A stretch of DNA of 64,000 nt from Lecanicillium sp. G3. Taxonomy: Eukaryota; Ascomycota; Sordariomycetes; Hypocreales; Cordycipitaceae. Below, one piece after another: positions 21,853 to 32,824 of this stretch. The stretch covers positions 186,001 through 250,000 of the forward strand of contig JAZHPD010000017.1 in the NCBI GenBank assembly GCA_037575805.1, read 5' to 3'. The notes beneath the pieces were generated by a model. It worked only from the letters and a program-made list of their open reading frames with translations. It did no database searches and was not told where the DNA came from. Position 1 is the first letter of the stretch. The number at the start of each line of letters is the position of its first letter. Both the position numbers and the translations under genes were made by a program.

Positions 21853-22887
21853 ATGGAGCATTCACGCTGTGCCACCTTGATCTCTTACATGGAAGGATCC
21901 CTCGGGCTCTTCCCGGTCGACAAGAGCTACGACATTGCGCAGCCGTCCCTTGAGCGGCGGATGACCATCCTCGAAGACAGGCTCGGTATACCATCCCCCG
22001 CAGCCCTCTCCGAGACGACGTGGAACGAGCTTGTGTGGCGGGCGTGGCGGGCGCGCAGCAAGACGCCCGGCGCGCACAAGCGGTACCCCGCGGGCCTGCT
22101 GGAAGAGCACACGGCCATGGTGGCGGGGTTCGACGACGACCTGCACATTCACAACTTGTCGCGTGCAGTGGATGCCCTGGCGCCGGATCTGCCGCTGCTT
22201 GTCGGCTCGGGACAGCACGCGCAGGACGACGAGCTGGAGTCGATGGGCGAGGCGGCGGTGCTGCAGAAGCTGGCGTACGTGGCGGGGAGGAAAGGCCAGC
22301 CGTTCCACCACCAGCCGATGACGCGGATGATGATGTACGCCTGCGCGGGACTGCTGGCTTCGCCGGCGCCGGCGAGCTGCAGCGCAAAGCAGCTACACGA
22401 CGTCGGCGGGCCGGGCACGATGCCGCTGCTGCAGCAGCCGCAGGGGTTCCAGGACTACGGCCACTTGGGTCCGCTGAGCTTCGGCGGGGAATACTTTGGC
22501 TCCCCGGGGGACGAGACTGGAGACGCCGGCACGAGCAGCATGTTTCCGTTGGGCACGGGGAATGCGCTGCTGCAGGACACGACGACGGCGATACCGGACT
22601 CGCTGGTGAGTTCGCCGCCGGAGCACGGGGTGCTGGGGGGCGGGTACAGCGACGAGCAGCAGGCGGGCAGGTACATGGACTTTGGCGGGGATACGGCGGC
22701 GCAGGCGAAGCTGGAAGGGCACGGTCAACGGCCTGGATCTTCGGGTCAGAAGCCAGGGAAGAAAGGGAAGAAGAAGGCGAAGCCTGGGAGGGGCGGGTGG
22801 ATTCGGAAGCTGTTCTTTTGGAAGTCGAAGAATGCAAAGGGCAAGGCTGTGAGGTCGTCGGAGAGGGCTGGAGAGGTTACCAACTAA
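21853..22887 (+). CDS. Hypothetical protein with basic C-terminus
   Basis: 344 residues from the first ATG after the TATA box; no family recognised. The N-terminal 100 residues look folded (MEHSRCATLISYMEGSLGLF start, then ETTWNELVWRAWRARSKTPG). The middle (about 180-290) is Gly/Pro/Ala-rich and probably disordered. The last about 45 residues are strongly basic (KPGKKGKKKAKPG, then WIRKLFFWKSKNAKGK), which could bind nucleic acid or a membrane or act as a nuclear signal. The frame can be extended upstream without a stop, but only through the CT-rich leader and without an ATG. Codon use is GC-rich like neighbouring genes, supporting a real gene. Confidence 0.65.
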   Translation: MEHSRCATLISYMEGSLGLFPVDKSYDIAQPSLERRMTILEDRLGIPSPAALSETTWNELVWRAWRARSKTPGAHKRYPAGLLEEHTAMVAGFDDDLHIHNLSRAVDALAPDLPLLVGSGQHAQDDELESMGEAAVLQKLAYVAGRKGQPFHHQPMTRMMMYACAGLLASPAPASCSAKQLHDVGGPGTMPLLQQPQGFQDYGHLGPLSFGGEYFGSPGDETGDAGTSSMFPLGTGNALLQDTTTAIPDSLVSSPPEHGVLGGGYSDEQQAGRYMDFGGDTAAQAKLEGHGQRPGSSGQKPGKKGKKKAKPGRGGWIRKLFFWKSKNAKGKAVRSSERAGEVTN

Positions 22888-24447
22888 CAAGGCTGAATCA
22901 AGGCAGTTGGGAGGTGGCGTTTGGTTGTGTGTTGGATTGACATTTGATGTACGGCGTTGCTTGGTAACGGCTCGTGATGCATCGTGATGTGTCGCGATGC
23001 AACAAGCGAGACAGTTGATGAGCACTTCCTTTTCCTCTTGGTCGCGCATTATGTATTATTGGGTGTTTGGCAACGATTATTGGATTAATAATAGCATTTT
23101 CATGATTGATATTGGCTTGTGTCGTAGTTGTAATCGCGTGAGGTTTTTCTGTATGTAGTAGATTGGGGGCAGGAGTAGGAGCCGGTAGTGGATGCGTGGA
23201 GACACGGATTTATTAGGCTTTGCATAGGACGTGCAGCAAGGCTAGATTAGTTAACTAAGGCTGCAATGTAAAATGACATGACCCAACATGCCCCGATATC
23301 GCAGGCTGAGCTGCATAAAAAAACTGCGTAAGCAGTCTTTTGGCCACTTAACAGGAACCAAGAGAGCAAAAGCGAGGCGAAAACTGAGGGACGAGTAATT
23401 CGTCAAGCTTGTAAGAGGCGAAAGTAAAGTGGCAAAAATGTGGATCTAGGGTAGTTCCAGGGTAGGTGGGTTCTCCTTTTTTTTTTTTTTTTTTATCCTT
23501 CCAGGCAGAGAGACGGCGGCAGGCAAAGCTGGGCCGGCCAGTCCGCAATGCAGAAGCTGCCTTTTCTCTCAAACGGGCAGGGCCTTTCTTTGGTAAGGCG
23601 AGCAAACTGAGCCTGAACTGAGCCTGAACTGAATCGAGTTGCCAGCCGGCAAGTAACTACATAAGGTAGGCGAGAAGAAGTAAAAAAGAAAGGGACCCCA
23701 CGTTGACTCGATTCGTCTTTCCCATTCTCTCTTTTCCGCCCCAATCTTTCTTTTCTCCCGTCTGGTGTCACCAAACGGACGGCACACTGCAGCTTGCACT
23801 GCACACACACGACTTGGATAACTTTCTCGTCCCTTTTCCTCTCGTTAAAACTTTTGTCTTCTTTATCCAAGGCCAACTCATTTGGCCAACTGTCATTATT
23901 TTGCCCTTTTTTTCTCTTCATTATTCAAGAAGCCCGTCACTGTATATCCTTTCCTTTCTTTCGCCCCGAGAGCCCGGCCCCATTACGCCCATCTTGTGAC
24001 CACCCGCGCCGCCCGCCCGGCAAAGACGACCAAGAGACTTCTTCCCAAGTGCAAGCCAACCTCGACCCCGAAAAACGCAGCCCGCTTCGCACCCCACGCC
24101 GCGGCCAACGAACAACCAAAGACTCGACGTCACGACGAATAGCGAACTCCCGTTGGATACTCGGCATTCTCGACGGAAAGGCACACGTCGTCTGCGTCGA
24201 ACCGTTACGCTCAGTCCCCCGCCCGCCCGGCGCATCTCTCATCCCCTCTCTCTCTACCTCTTTCTGTCAACCTCTTTCTGTCAACACCCCCGTTCCGTTC
24301 CGCCCGCGCCATCCGCCGCGCACACGACGCAAACTCAAAGACATTACTCCCGACACAGACAACATACGACATACTACATACGACATACGTACGAGACACA
24401 CACACGCACGGCACGCACGACACGCACACACGCACGACACGACGACC
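22888..24447. other. Intergenic region with long Dot1 leader
   Basis: 1.56 kb without a supported gene. It has a perfect 12-bp palindrome (23247-23258) and a T-run of about 17 (23476 on). Pyrimidine-rich and CA/CG-rich sequence continues to the Dot1 start. The last 650 bases are open in the Dot1 frame but lack an ATG start and protein-like composition. Confidence 0.55.
23247..23258. repeat. TTAGTTAACTAA palindrome
   Basis: Perfect 12-bp inverted repeat related to the TAACTAGTTA sites found in other spacers of this window. Confidence 0.5.
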
Positions 24448-26061
24448 ATGCCTCTCCTCGGCGGCAAGGGCAACAAGTTCAAGGTCGACCCCCCCAAGAT
24501 CCGCATCGAAAAGGTCACTGTCGAGCGGCCCGCGCCCAGGCCCAAGCCCAAGCCCCAAGCCGCCCTCTCCAAGGCCTCGCCTTCGTCGTCGCGGTCCCCG
24601 TCGCTGCACCGCTCCTCGCCCAAGCCCCCCGCCGCCGCCGCGCACCGACAGAAGAGCGGCTCGCCGTACCCTTCCTCCTCCGATGAGCGCCGCATAGAGC
24701 GCAAGCGGAAAGCCGACGGTGGCGGAAGACGCGGAGGCAGCAGCACCCCGTCAGCCGGAGGAGGCGGAGCGGCGCCGCGGAGGTCGCCCGCCGCCCCGCG
24801 CGTCGCCTTTGACAAAGATAGCGACAACGAAGACGACGGCGGGTGGATGAGCCTCGACAACCGCAAGCGCATGCGGAGGTCGGCCGACGAGGACCTGGCG
24901 GACCCCAACCGCCGCGTGCGCGACGTCGACGCCTACGAGGAGCCCGAGGCGGGGCTCAAGTTTGTGCACGCCGTCGACGTGGCCTCGCTCGAGACAAAGT
25001 GCGTGCCCGTCATGGGGGCGCAGAAGGAGGATGTGGCCATAGAGATACAATATCCGACCCCCCAACCCAGAGAAAAGTGCGTCAGACACCTGCAGTCCTT
25101 TTTATATTGTTCTATTTGCTAACCTAACCGCTACAGATTCGAGCTCGTCTGGGGCAAAGACAAAATCGACGCCGTGCAGGCTAGCATCCGCATCGTCCAG
25201 CTCGTCGCCGAAATCTACCTCACAGACGAAGAGGCCGAGCCCTTCACCAACCAAAACGGCGGCCTGATCCGCCGCCTCGAAAAGGCCTCCAACCGCAACA
25301 TCCAGGACCTCACCGGCTTCAAGGCCGCCATACACGAGTACAACCAGACCCTCCAGGTCCTCGTCGAGGACGGCGTCGTAGCCAAGAACCTCGACAAGCT
25401 GCGCGAGCTGCCCGCCCATTTCGTCGGCTTCATCCTCGACCAGATCTACGACCGCACCGTCGCGCCCCACGTCGAGCTGCTCTCCAAGTACGAGAACGGC
25501 ACCGACTACGTCTACGGCGAGCTGCTGCACCCGTTCGTCACCAAGCTCCTCTCCGAGCAGCTCAAGATGCGCTCCGACCACCTCTTTGTCGACCTCGGCT
25601 CCGGCGTCGGCAACGTCGTGCTCCAGGCCGCGCTGGAGATTGGCTGCGAGAGCATCGGCTGCGAGATGATGGAGAACGCGACGCGCCTGGCCGACGCGCA
25701 GAAGCGCGAGTTTGACGCCCGGTGCAAGCTCTGGGGCGTGCGGCCGGGGCGCACCCATCTCGAAAAGGGCGACTTCCGCAAGAACCTCGTCATCCACGAC
25801 GCGCTGAAGCGGGCCGACGTGGTGCTTGTCAACAACAAGGCGTTTACCTCGCAGCTCAACGACGATCTCGTGAGAATGTTCCTGGACCTGAAGCCCGGCT
25901 GCAAGATCATTTCGCTGCGGTCATTTGTGACGGACGGCCACAGCCACAACATCAACGACGTCGGCAACACGATATTGGACGTGGAGGAGCACACGTACCC
26001 CGAGGGCTACGTCAGCTGGACTAACGCCGGTGGATCGTATTACATTTCCACGAGAAAGTAG
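24448..26061 (+). CDS. DOT1: Histone H3-K79 methyltransferase Dot1
   Basis: Spliced model: exon 1 24448-25076, intron 25077-25136 (GTGCGT...ACAG, branch CTAAC), exon 2 25137-26061; 517 residues. Residues 1 to about 150 are basic, Ser/Pro-rich and probably disordered (nucleosome/DNA contact). The catalytic domain starts at about residue 210 (FELVWGKDKIDAVQASIRIV). The SAM site DLGSGVG is at 362-368, followed by IGCEMME and VLVNNKAFTSQLND, all typical of Dot1 and unlike SET enzymes. It methylates H3K79 in nucleosome cores and influences silencing and DNA-damage signalling. The start MPLLGGKGNKFKVDPPKIRIEK fits fungal Dot1 N-termini, so the long upstream open frame was not used. Confidence 0.94.
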
Positions 26062-26368
26062 TTGTTTGTACAAACAGGTTATATTTTCCTTCTTTCACCC
26101 CCCTTACTTTTATTTTTCCCTTTTTTTCTTCTTCTCTTTGGTATAAGTAGGGATGGCGTGTTGGATTCTCCGTTTTTCTTGACTCTGGACAGAAGATTTT
26201 GTGGTAGCGGGACTGCATACAAAAATACACCATTATTCTTTCTTAGCAGTTGTTTTTCAAATCCAAGTGCTGTGATGTAGTCGTGTCAAAAATACCCGCG
26301 TAATGTCGTCAAAATTCGTAAAGTTCGTGAGCATGAGGTATATGAGTGTAGACCTTCTGTGCGAGAGT

Positions 26369-27102
26369 TCACCGCGACCCAGGCTCGTTGGCGAGGTTCA
26401 TGGCGTCGGCCTCCTGCGCCATGCGCTTCATCCACCGGTCCACGAGCTCCTTGTTCTCCCTCTTCACCTTGTCCCGCTCCTTCTCCGCCATGGACATTTG
26501 CAGGTTCAGCGTGATCGTCTCGTCCTGCACCTGCTCGAGGAGCTTGCGCTTCTCCCGCAGCTCGTACTCCCTGTCCTTCAGCCTGGTCGTCAGCGCGGCG
26601 CGCTCCGCGGTGAGGTCGCGGATCGACCGCGCGTCGTCCCTGGATTTGGACCTGAGCCGCGCGAGGTCCTCCTCCGCGGCGCGCAGGCGGGTCTCCGCGG
26701 TGCCCTTTGAGCGGAGGGCCTCGGCGAGGTCGCGACGGAGCTGCGCGTCGCCTGCGCCTGCGCCTGCGCCGGGGCCGGGGGCGATGATGTTTGGGGTGGT
26801 GGTGGTGGTGGTGGGGGTTTGCGAGCCGTCGGCGCGGGGTCTGGTGGATGCGGATGCGGAGGAGAGCTGGGATTCGAGGGATGAGCGCTCGGCTTCCAGG
26901 GCGGATATGCGGTCTGCCATTTGTGAACCTGTTGGGGCATGAGTAAGTGAGTGAGTGAGTGAGTGAGCTGCTTGTAGTTTATAGAGAGAGAGGGTTGATG
27001 CGGGTGCAGGGGCGTACATGTTTGGACGAGTTCCATGTTTACGGGGTTATTCATCTCTGCCGTCTTGAGAGACGCCATGTATTCTTCTTTCCAATTTGGC
27101 AT
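26369..27102 (-). CDS. ATG16: Autophagy protein Atg16
   Basis: Spliced model: exon 1 27102-27018, intron 27017-26929 (GTACGC...ACAG), exon 2 26928-26369; 214 residues. The N-terminal helix MPNWKEEYMASLKTAE is the Atg5-binding segment. Splicing rejoins NMELVQTC to SQMADRISALEAE. The rest is a long heptad coiled coil (about 95-205) ending in LVDRWMKRMAQEADAMNL. There is no WD40 part, as in other fungi. With Atg12-Atg5 it forms the E3-like complex that lipidates Atg8 at the phagophore. The intron contains a tandem tetranucleotide repeat (26945-26968) and is 89 nt, longer than most here. The 3' end converges on Dot1. Confidence 0.92.
26945..26968. repeat. GTGA tetranucleotide repeat in the ATG16 intron
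   Basis: About six copies of GTGA/GAGT on the plus strand, making a CACT-rich run in the transcribed strand just upstream of the acceptor. Confidence 0.75.
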
Positions 27103-27558
27103 GTTTGCGGACTGTAACGGTGTTGGCTTCAATATGAGAAAGAGAAAGGAAAAAGGTCAGTTCTACTGCGGTTGAGCCCTCTCACACGATTTGCCCCTCA
27201 TCATGAGCCGCTGGAGTAGCAGAAGCTCTGGTGGTGGGGCGACAGTGGTCACTGCAGTTCCCAGTCCACTGTAGCAGACACCAAACCACGCTACAGCCAG
27301 CTTAGTAGTTCCAGCGCCGGGGATGCTGAACCGCTGCGCAAGGCTTACCTTAGCCGTGAAATAGCCGTGCGCGCAATGACGCACCGCTGGCTGCAGGCGA
27401 CCAGCGAACAAGCTCCCTGGAGCTCCAGTCGCATCGACGCATCTCATCTTTCAATCCCAACACGAGGTTAAACAGCGACCACCGAATCTGGCATCGCTTT
27501 TCGGGTGTCACCAAGTTCTTCAAGCCGCCCGCCGCATAATGAGATAGCATCCGGCACC
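27103..27558. promoter_or_regulatory. Shared divergent promoter, ATG16 / VPS16
   Basis: 456 bp between the start codons of ATG16 (minus) and VPS16 (plus). No TATA box seen. The arrangement could give co-expression of two genes of the vacuole/autophagy route. Confidence 0.5.
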
Positions 27559-30294
27559 ATGGACACGCTTCACGCAAAGGCCGAGTGGGAGCGTGTTGGC
27601 GAGCGGTGGTTCCGCAAGACGCAGCAGTACACCTCCATATTCGACGAGAGCCTCGACCTGGACAGCTACATTGTCGCAGGGGCCCCATACGGCGGCGCGC
27701 TCGGTACGTTTGATGAGGTTTCCTTGAAAGCTGCGCAGTGATGATTGCCGTGCGAGCGGAGTGTATATGAAAACCGAGCTGAGCTGACTGAACGCCCTCC
27801 GCTCACAGCGCTGTGGCCGGATGAGAACAAGCTGCAGGCCCACCAGCCCGGCAAGTCGTCCAAGCCGACGATAGACGTGTACAGCCTCGCGGGACAGAAG
27901 CTGTGTGCCATCCCGTGGGATAAGGGCGCGGTTCGCGGGCTAGGCTGGTCGGACGCCGAGACGCTGCTTGTCGTCGCGGCCGATGGGCATGTTCGCTGCT
28001 ATGACCTGCAGGGCGACTTTAGCCACTTTTCCCTCGGCCACGGCGCCGACAACTACGGCGTCGAGTCTTGCCGGTGAGCATACCGAGCATATCTCCCGTG
28101 AGATATGCATAGAGAGGGAACTTGTGCTGACGAGAACAGCTTCTACCACGGCGGCATGGTCGCCTTGCTGGGCAACAACACCCTCGTCGCCGTCTCATCC
28201 TACACGGAGCCGCGCCCGAAGCTGCTCGCAACGCCCCCTGCCGGCGAGATCAGCGCCTGGGCCATCGTGCCCCCAGCCTACACGCTCTCCCGCTCCGTCG
28301 AGGCCATCCTCAGCATCGAGGCCACCGTGTACATCCTCGACGCCGCCGACTGCGAGGACCGCCTCCCCGAGTTCGGCGCCCTCAGCCACATCAGCGTCTC
28401 CCCCCAGGGCCGCCACGTCACGCTCTACGCCACGGACGGCAAGGCGCACGTCACCTCGAGCGACCTCCAGGACCTCGAGTTCGTGCACGAGTCCGACTCC
28501 ACGACGACGCCGCAGTACGTCGAGTGGTGCGGCGCCGACGCCATTATTGCCTGGGAGGACGAGGTGCACATCATCGGGCCGGGGGACCAGTCCGCGTCGT
28601 ATATTTACGACAGCACGCGCGTTCACGTCATTTCGGAGAATGACGGCGCGAGGCTGATATCGAATGACTACTGCGAGTTCCTGGAGCGCGTGCCGGACGC
28701 GACTGTGCAGGCATTTGGTGCGGCTACCGAGTCGTCGCCGGCGTCGATCCTGTTGGACGCGGTTGGGCAGCTTGAGGTTGAGTCGCCCAAGGCGGATGAT
28801 TACATCCAGCTCATCCGGCCAAATTTGACAGAGGCCGTCGATACGTGCGTAAACGCTGCCGGGCGCGAGTTTGATACCAATTGGCAGAAGCGTCTGCTCA
28901 AGGCGGCCTCGTTCGGAAAGTCGGTTCTCGATATATACAACAGCGATGACTTCGTTGACATGTGCACGACGCTTCGCGTCCTCAACGCGGCGCGATTCTA
29001 CAAGATTGGCATTCCCATCTCGTTTGAACAGTATCAGCAGCTCACCCCGGAGCGTCTCATCAGCAGACTTTTAACCCGGCACGAGTACCAACTCGCTCTT
29101 AAAATTGCATCATACCTGAAACTGCCGACCGACGGCATATACACACACTGGGCCTCGTCCAAGGTGCGAGTCGGCACGGAAGACGACGACAGCGTCTGCA
29201 GACTTGTTGTCGAGCGCCTGTCGGGCAAGCCTGGTATCTCATTTGAGGAGATTGCCAGGGCTGCGCACCACGAGGGACGCAGCAGACTGGCAACGGAACT
29301 ACTAAACCACGAGCCGCGCGGTGGGAAACAGGTCCCTCTGCTGCTCGACATGGAAGAAGACGAGCTCGCGCTGGACAAGGCCGTCGAGAGCGGCGATACC
29401 GATCTCATCCTCTTCGTCCTGCAGCACCTGAAGCGCAAGACGGCGCCGTCGCAGTTCTTCCGCGCCATCAACTCGCGGCCCGCCGCCACCGCGCTGGTGG
29501 AGTCGTCGGCCCTGCTGAAGGGCGACAACGCCATGCTCAAAGACCTGTACTACCAGGACGACCGGCGCGTCGACGGCGCCAACGTCTTCATCCGCGAGTC
29601 CCTCCGGCAGCCGGACGTGCGCACGACGGCGGACAAGCTCGCCCTGGCGGGCAAGCTGCTCTCCGACGCGAGAGAGGCGGCCGTCGAGGCGCACGCCATC
29701 AAGGAGGCGACGGCGCTGCTGCGCATGCAGGATGCGCTGGACAGGGACCTCGCGGAGAAGTTTTACGGCCTCAGCGTCAACGAGACCATGGCCAAGCTCA
29801 TACAGCTGGGGTACAACAGCCGCGCGAAGAAGATACAGAGCGAGTTCAGGATACCGGACAAGGTGGCCTGGTGGATACGGCTGCAGGCGCTGGTTGCGAA
29901 ACGCGAGTGGAACGAGATTGAGGATATCGGCAAGGCCAAGAAGAGCCCTATCGGCTGGATGGTACGTTTTTACAAGATGACCATTTTTCTGAATATACAA
30001 ACAACCAATGAAAACATGTGCTAACCAAACACGACTGCGCAGCCGTTTTACAAACTCACCCTCCAGGCGGGCAACCCGCGCCTCGCGTCGCAGTTTGTGG
30101 CCAAGTGCACGGGCCTGGAGCCCGGCGAGTCGATCGGCATGTACGAAGCGTGCGGGATGCGCGCAAAGGCGGCCGAGGAGGCGGTGCGTCTGAAGGACGC
30201 GGAGGCGTGGCAGCGGCTGCTGGAGGCGGCGGGGCGGGGGACGCAGGAGGGAAGGGAGATTGAGAGGTTGGGGGCTACGGTGTTTGGGAAGTAG
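27559..30294 (+). CDS. VPS16: Vps16, core subunit of HOPS/CORVET
   Basis: Spliced model: exon 1 27559-27703, intron to 27808 (GTACGT...ACAG), exon 2 27809-28073, intron to 28139 (GTGAGC...ACAG), exon 3 28140-29961, intron to 30042 (GTACGT...GCAG), exon 4 30043-30294; 827 residues, the normal fungal length. All phases agree. The N-terminal half is a beta-propeller (Vps16 N domain). The C-terminal half is the alpha-solenoid Vps16 C domain, ending PFYKLTLQAGNPRLASQFVA and then ESIGMYEACGMRAKAAEEAV. Vps16 is shared by the HOPS and CORVET tethers, which dock endosomes, autophagosomes and vacuoles for SNARE-driven fusion. The intron after exon 3 disrupts a conserved GWM-PFYKL stretch that splicing restores. 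Confidence 0.94.
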
Positions 30295-31541
30295 GGGGCC
30301 CTTTTTTTTAATGTTGCAAATATATATGTTTAATTATCATAAGATGTTAGATGTGATGTGATGTGTTGTTTTGTTGTGTCGTACCGATGGGGCAGGCTCG
30401 GTGAAGGTGCGTCGTGTGTCGCACAGCAGCGGCGTCGTGTGCGTTGGCGATGACAGCTCGGGATATCCGGCACTGCGATGTTCAGGCAGAAGAGACAGGT
30501 AAAATCTGGGGACATGTCGGAAGTGCAGATACGAGAGTGTTGTGAAGAAATGGTGATGTATCATTTTTGCACCGCTGCGTTTTGCCTGACGATGATGATG
30601 ATGAGTGGCGCTGCCGTTGTGCGGTCCAGGTCGCCTTTGTGAAACGCGAGGGCCGCGATATATATTTATGGGGATTGGATGATCATTACCACGTTGAATA
30701 CTCTGCTTTTTTTTTTCCCTTTGTATAAATGGACTATATTTGAGTATACGTTTACTAGGAGTTTGTGGTAGTTTCGTGTATTGTGTTGCTGGATGTGGTG
30801 ATAGTGGCGGCGGCGTCATATGAGAACTTTATGAGAATTTGCTTTTCGAAAGAGAGATTCTCTGGAGAGGTAGTGAATGCTAGTAGTATGATGGAGCTGG
30901 CAAAATCTCTGATGCATGTTAACCTAACGCGGTCTCCAAAGTCTTGCGCAAAGACGTTCAACTGCCGCATGTCAACAGTTACAACCACGGCTTACATCCC
31001 ACCTATTATTTTTAACACCTTTTTATACAGAGGCAAGCGAGCAAGACAGAACTACCATGGCTCCATCCTCGGCCACGCCGTCGCCGATGTTGCTGTACTT
31101 TTTTTTTTTTTTTTTTTTTTTTCACTGCCGCTCGCTCGTCTTTCCAGTTCACGTTCCGCCGCGCACGTCCGCCGCGCGCAGGGGCCGGCACGGCCCGGGT
31201 TCGTTCGCCCCGCCCCATCGACGGCGATGGAGTTGGTTCTGGATGTCCGCGCGCACATGTTTTGCCTTTTTTTACGCGGGGCCATGTACCTTTCGGTCGT
31301 CGTCGTAGTTCACCGGGGGCGACCGGTGCGGGGGTTCGCGGCTGCTTGCCGGGGCTTGATTACCGCTGTTCGTGCCGTACTGGTTGCTGGTGAGGTTCCC
31401 GTAACGCTTTGCATCGTTGGCCTCCGCGGTTGTATCATGGTGTTCGGGGATGGTGTGGCCACGAGTCTCGCATGGGAGCAACCCGCGGCGGCATGTAAGT
31501 CTTTCCCCCTGTCTACTATGTTCAGAGCCCTCCGCTGAGAG
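30295..31541. other. Intergenic region, T-run and low-complexity DNA
   Basis: 1.25 kb downstream of VPS16. It holds a T-run of about 24 (31099-31122), GATGAT repeats near 30590-30605, and a GC-rich stretch (31140-31500) with an open frame from ATG 31227. That frame ends at a GTAAGT donor-like site (31495), but a convincing partner exon was not found. Confidence 0.45.
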
Positions 31542-31916
31542 ATGAATCATGTGTGGAATTGTTTGGCTAACACAACCTTTGTTTTCAACACGGTGATTAG
31601 GCGGTTGTTTCTATTCTACCTGTGCATCGAGATGCACAGGCACACACTAGTCCTTATCGACGCCGCGAAGCAGGCTCGCAACGAACTGGCTCGGTGTGCT
31701 TTCTTCTCTACGCACTTTGGGGGCAGGATGGCGCGGGCATGTCTGCGGGACAACGACGTCCTGCTGGAGGGGCCGGTGCGGTTTAACATAACGGTGCTGT
31801 GCCATCAGATTCTGCGCGTTGCTGGGTTTCCCGTGACGAAGGCGGTGGAGGACCAGATCATGGAACATTATCTTGCCCCCCAATCCAGAGCGCGGTGTAT
31901 TACTCTGGTGATGTGA
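31542..31916 (+). CDS. Uncertain short hypothetical frame
   Basis: Open frame whose second half looks protein-like (ARNELARCAFFSTHFGGRMA, then GPVRFNITVLCHQILRVAGF and VEDQIMEHYLAP). No family recognised. The first ATGs are 31542 and 31632. One in-frame splice from the upstream GTAAGT at 31495 to an acceptor at 31650 is possible, which would join it to the 31227 frame, but the branch site would be badly placed. It may be a small lineage-specific gene, a last exon or a remnant. Confidence 0.25.
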   Translation: MNHVWNCLANTTFVFNTVIRRLFLFYLCIEMHRHTLVLIDAAKQARNELARCAFFSTHFGGRMARACLRDNDVLLEGPVRFNITVLCHQILRVAGFPVTKAVEDQIMEHYLAPQSRARCITLVM

Positions 31917-32824
31917 GCGATATTGCTCGTGCTAGTTAGGATGCGGTAGCTGGTGGGAGTTAGAAATGGTTGGTGATGGAAGTATAGACATTGGAGAGGA
32001 GGATGACGTAGGCATGGTGAAAAAAGTACAATTGAGGCTCTAACTGGCCCTGCTACGGTGCCTGTGATAAACTGACATTGTCAAACCTGAGAAGCAGCGT
32101 CAACCCATCAAGTGCAACATCGACACATTTAGAGCCGCCGACACTTTGCCAGCATTTTCTCACAATTGCAGAATAAATCTCACAATACGAATGAATAGAA
32201 ATCAATTGAAACCCTCAAGACGTCGGTCTATTGCTCTGGCCCAATCTGCGAATCCATCGCTCGTCTCCACTGCGATGCATTCCCCCCATCCCAAGCCTTG
32301 CCGTCGCCGGCAGCCAAGTAACTAACACCACACACACCACACCACTTCGCATGCAGTCAAGAGGCCAGCAGACAGCAGCGACATGCATTGCGCCGCCGTC
32401 GCAGCAGTCACATATTAACTGCCACCCCCCCCTCTACCCCCGCGCGCCGCAAGCCACACACACAGTGATTAGGAGCCAGTCTGACGTTGGGGGCCCAGCG
32501 TTTGGGCTAGCTTTTTGGGTCCCTGTATAATAACCTGGCGACCCCACGAAAATCTGAGTGGGAAAAGGAAAAAAAAAGGAGCAGAGCCTCTCCATCGCAC
32601 GCTAGTGTGCTGAACAAAGAACACACGATCTGCTGTCTCGATACTTGAGAGCTTGTGTAGAGCGAAAGAGCCTATCGCCCGGTTTGATACAGACGGCGCA
32701 GCATATCGCGCATCTGCCATCGCCTTATTGTCACCCCCCCCCCTGAGCTCAACCTGCGCAACTCGCAGCTACCACAAAGACCAGTCTAAAGGAAGCTGAG
32801 ATCCATCGCGGATACCGCAGAGCC
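31917..32824. other. Intergenic region upstream of the CxxC/HxH orphan gene
   Basis: About 0.9 kb, no gene seen. It has a CACACCACAC-type run (32327-32345) and a C-run (32736 on), typical of a fungal promoter and leader. Confidence 0.5.

Noticed and set aside
21806..22837. 343-codon minus-strand frame opposite the basic-tailed hypothetical
   Set aside because: Ser/Pro/Ala/Arg low-complexity shadow. The plus frame follows a TATA box and has a structured N-terminus.
31099..31122. Long T-run as a transcription terminator
   Set aside because: Poly-T runs of this kind occur at several sites here, and RNA polymerase II termination in fungi is not defined by them; no RNA polymerase III gene precedes it.
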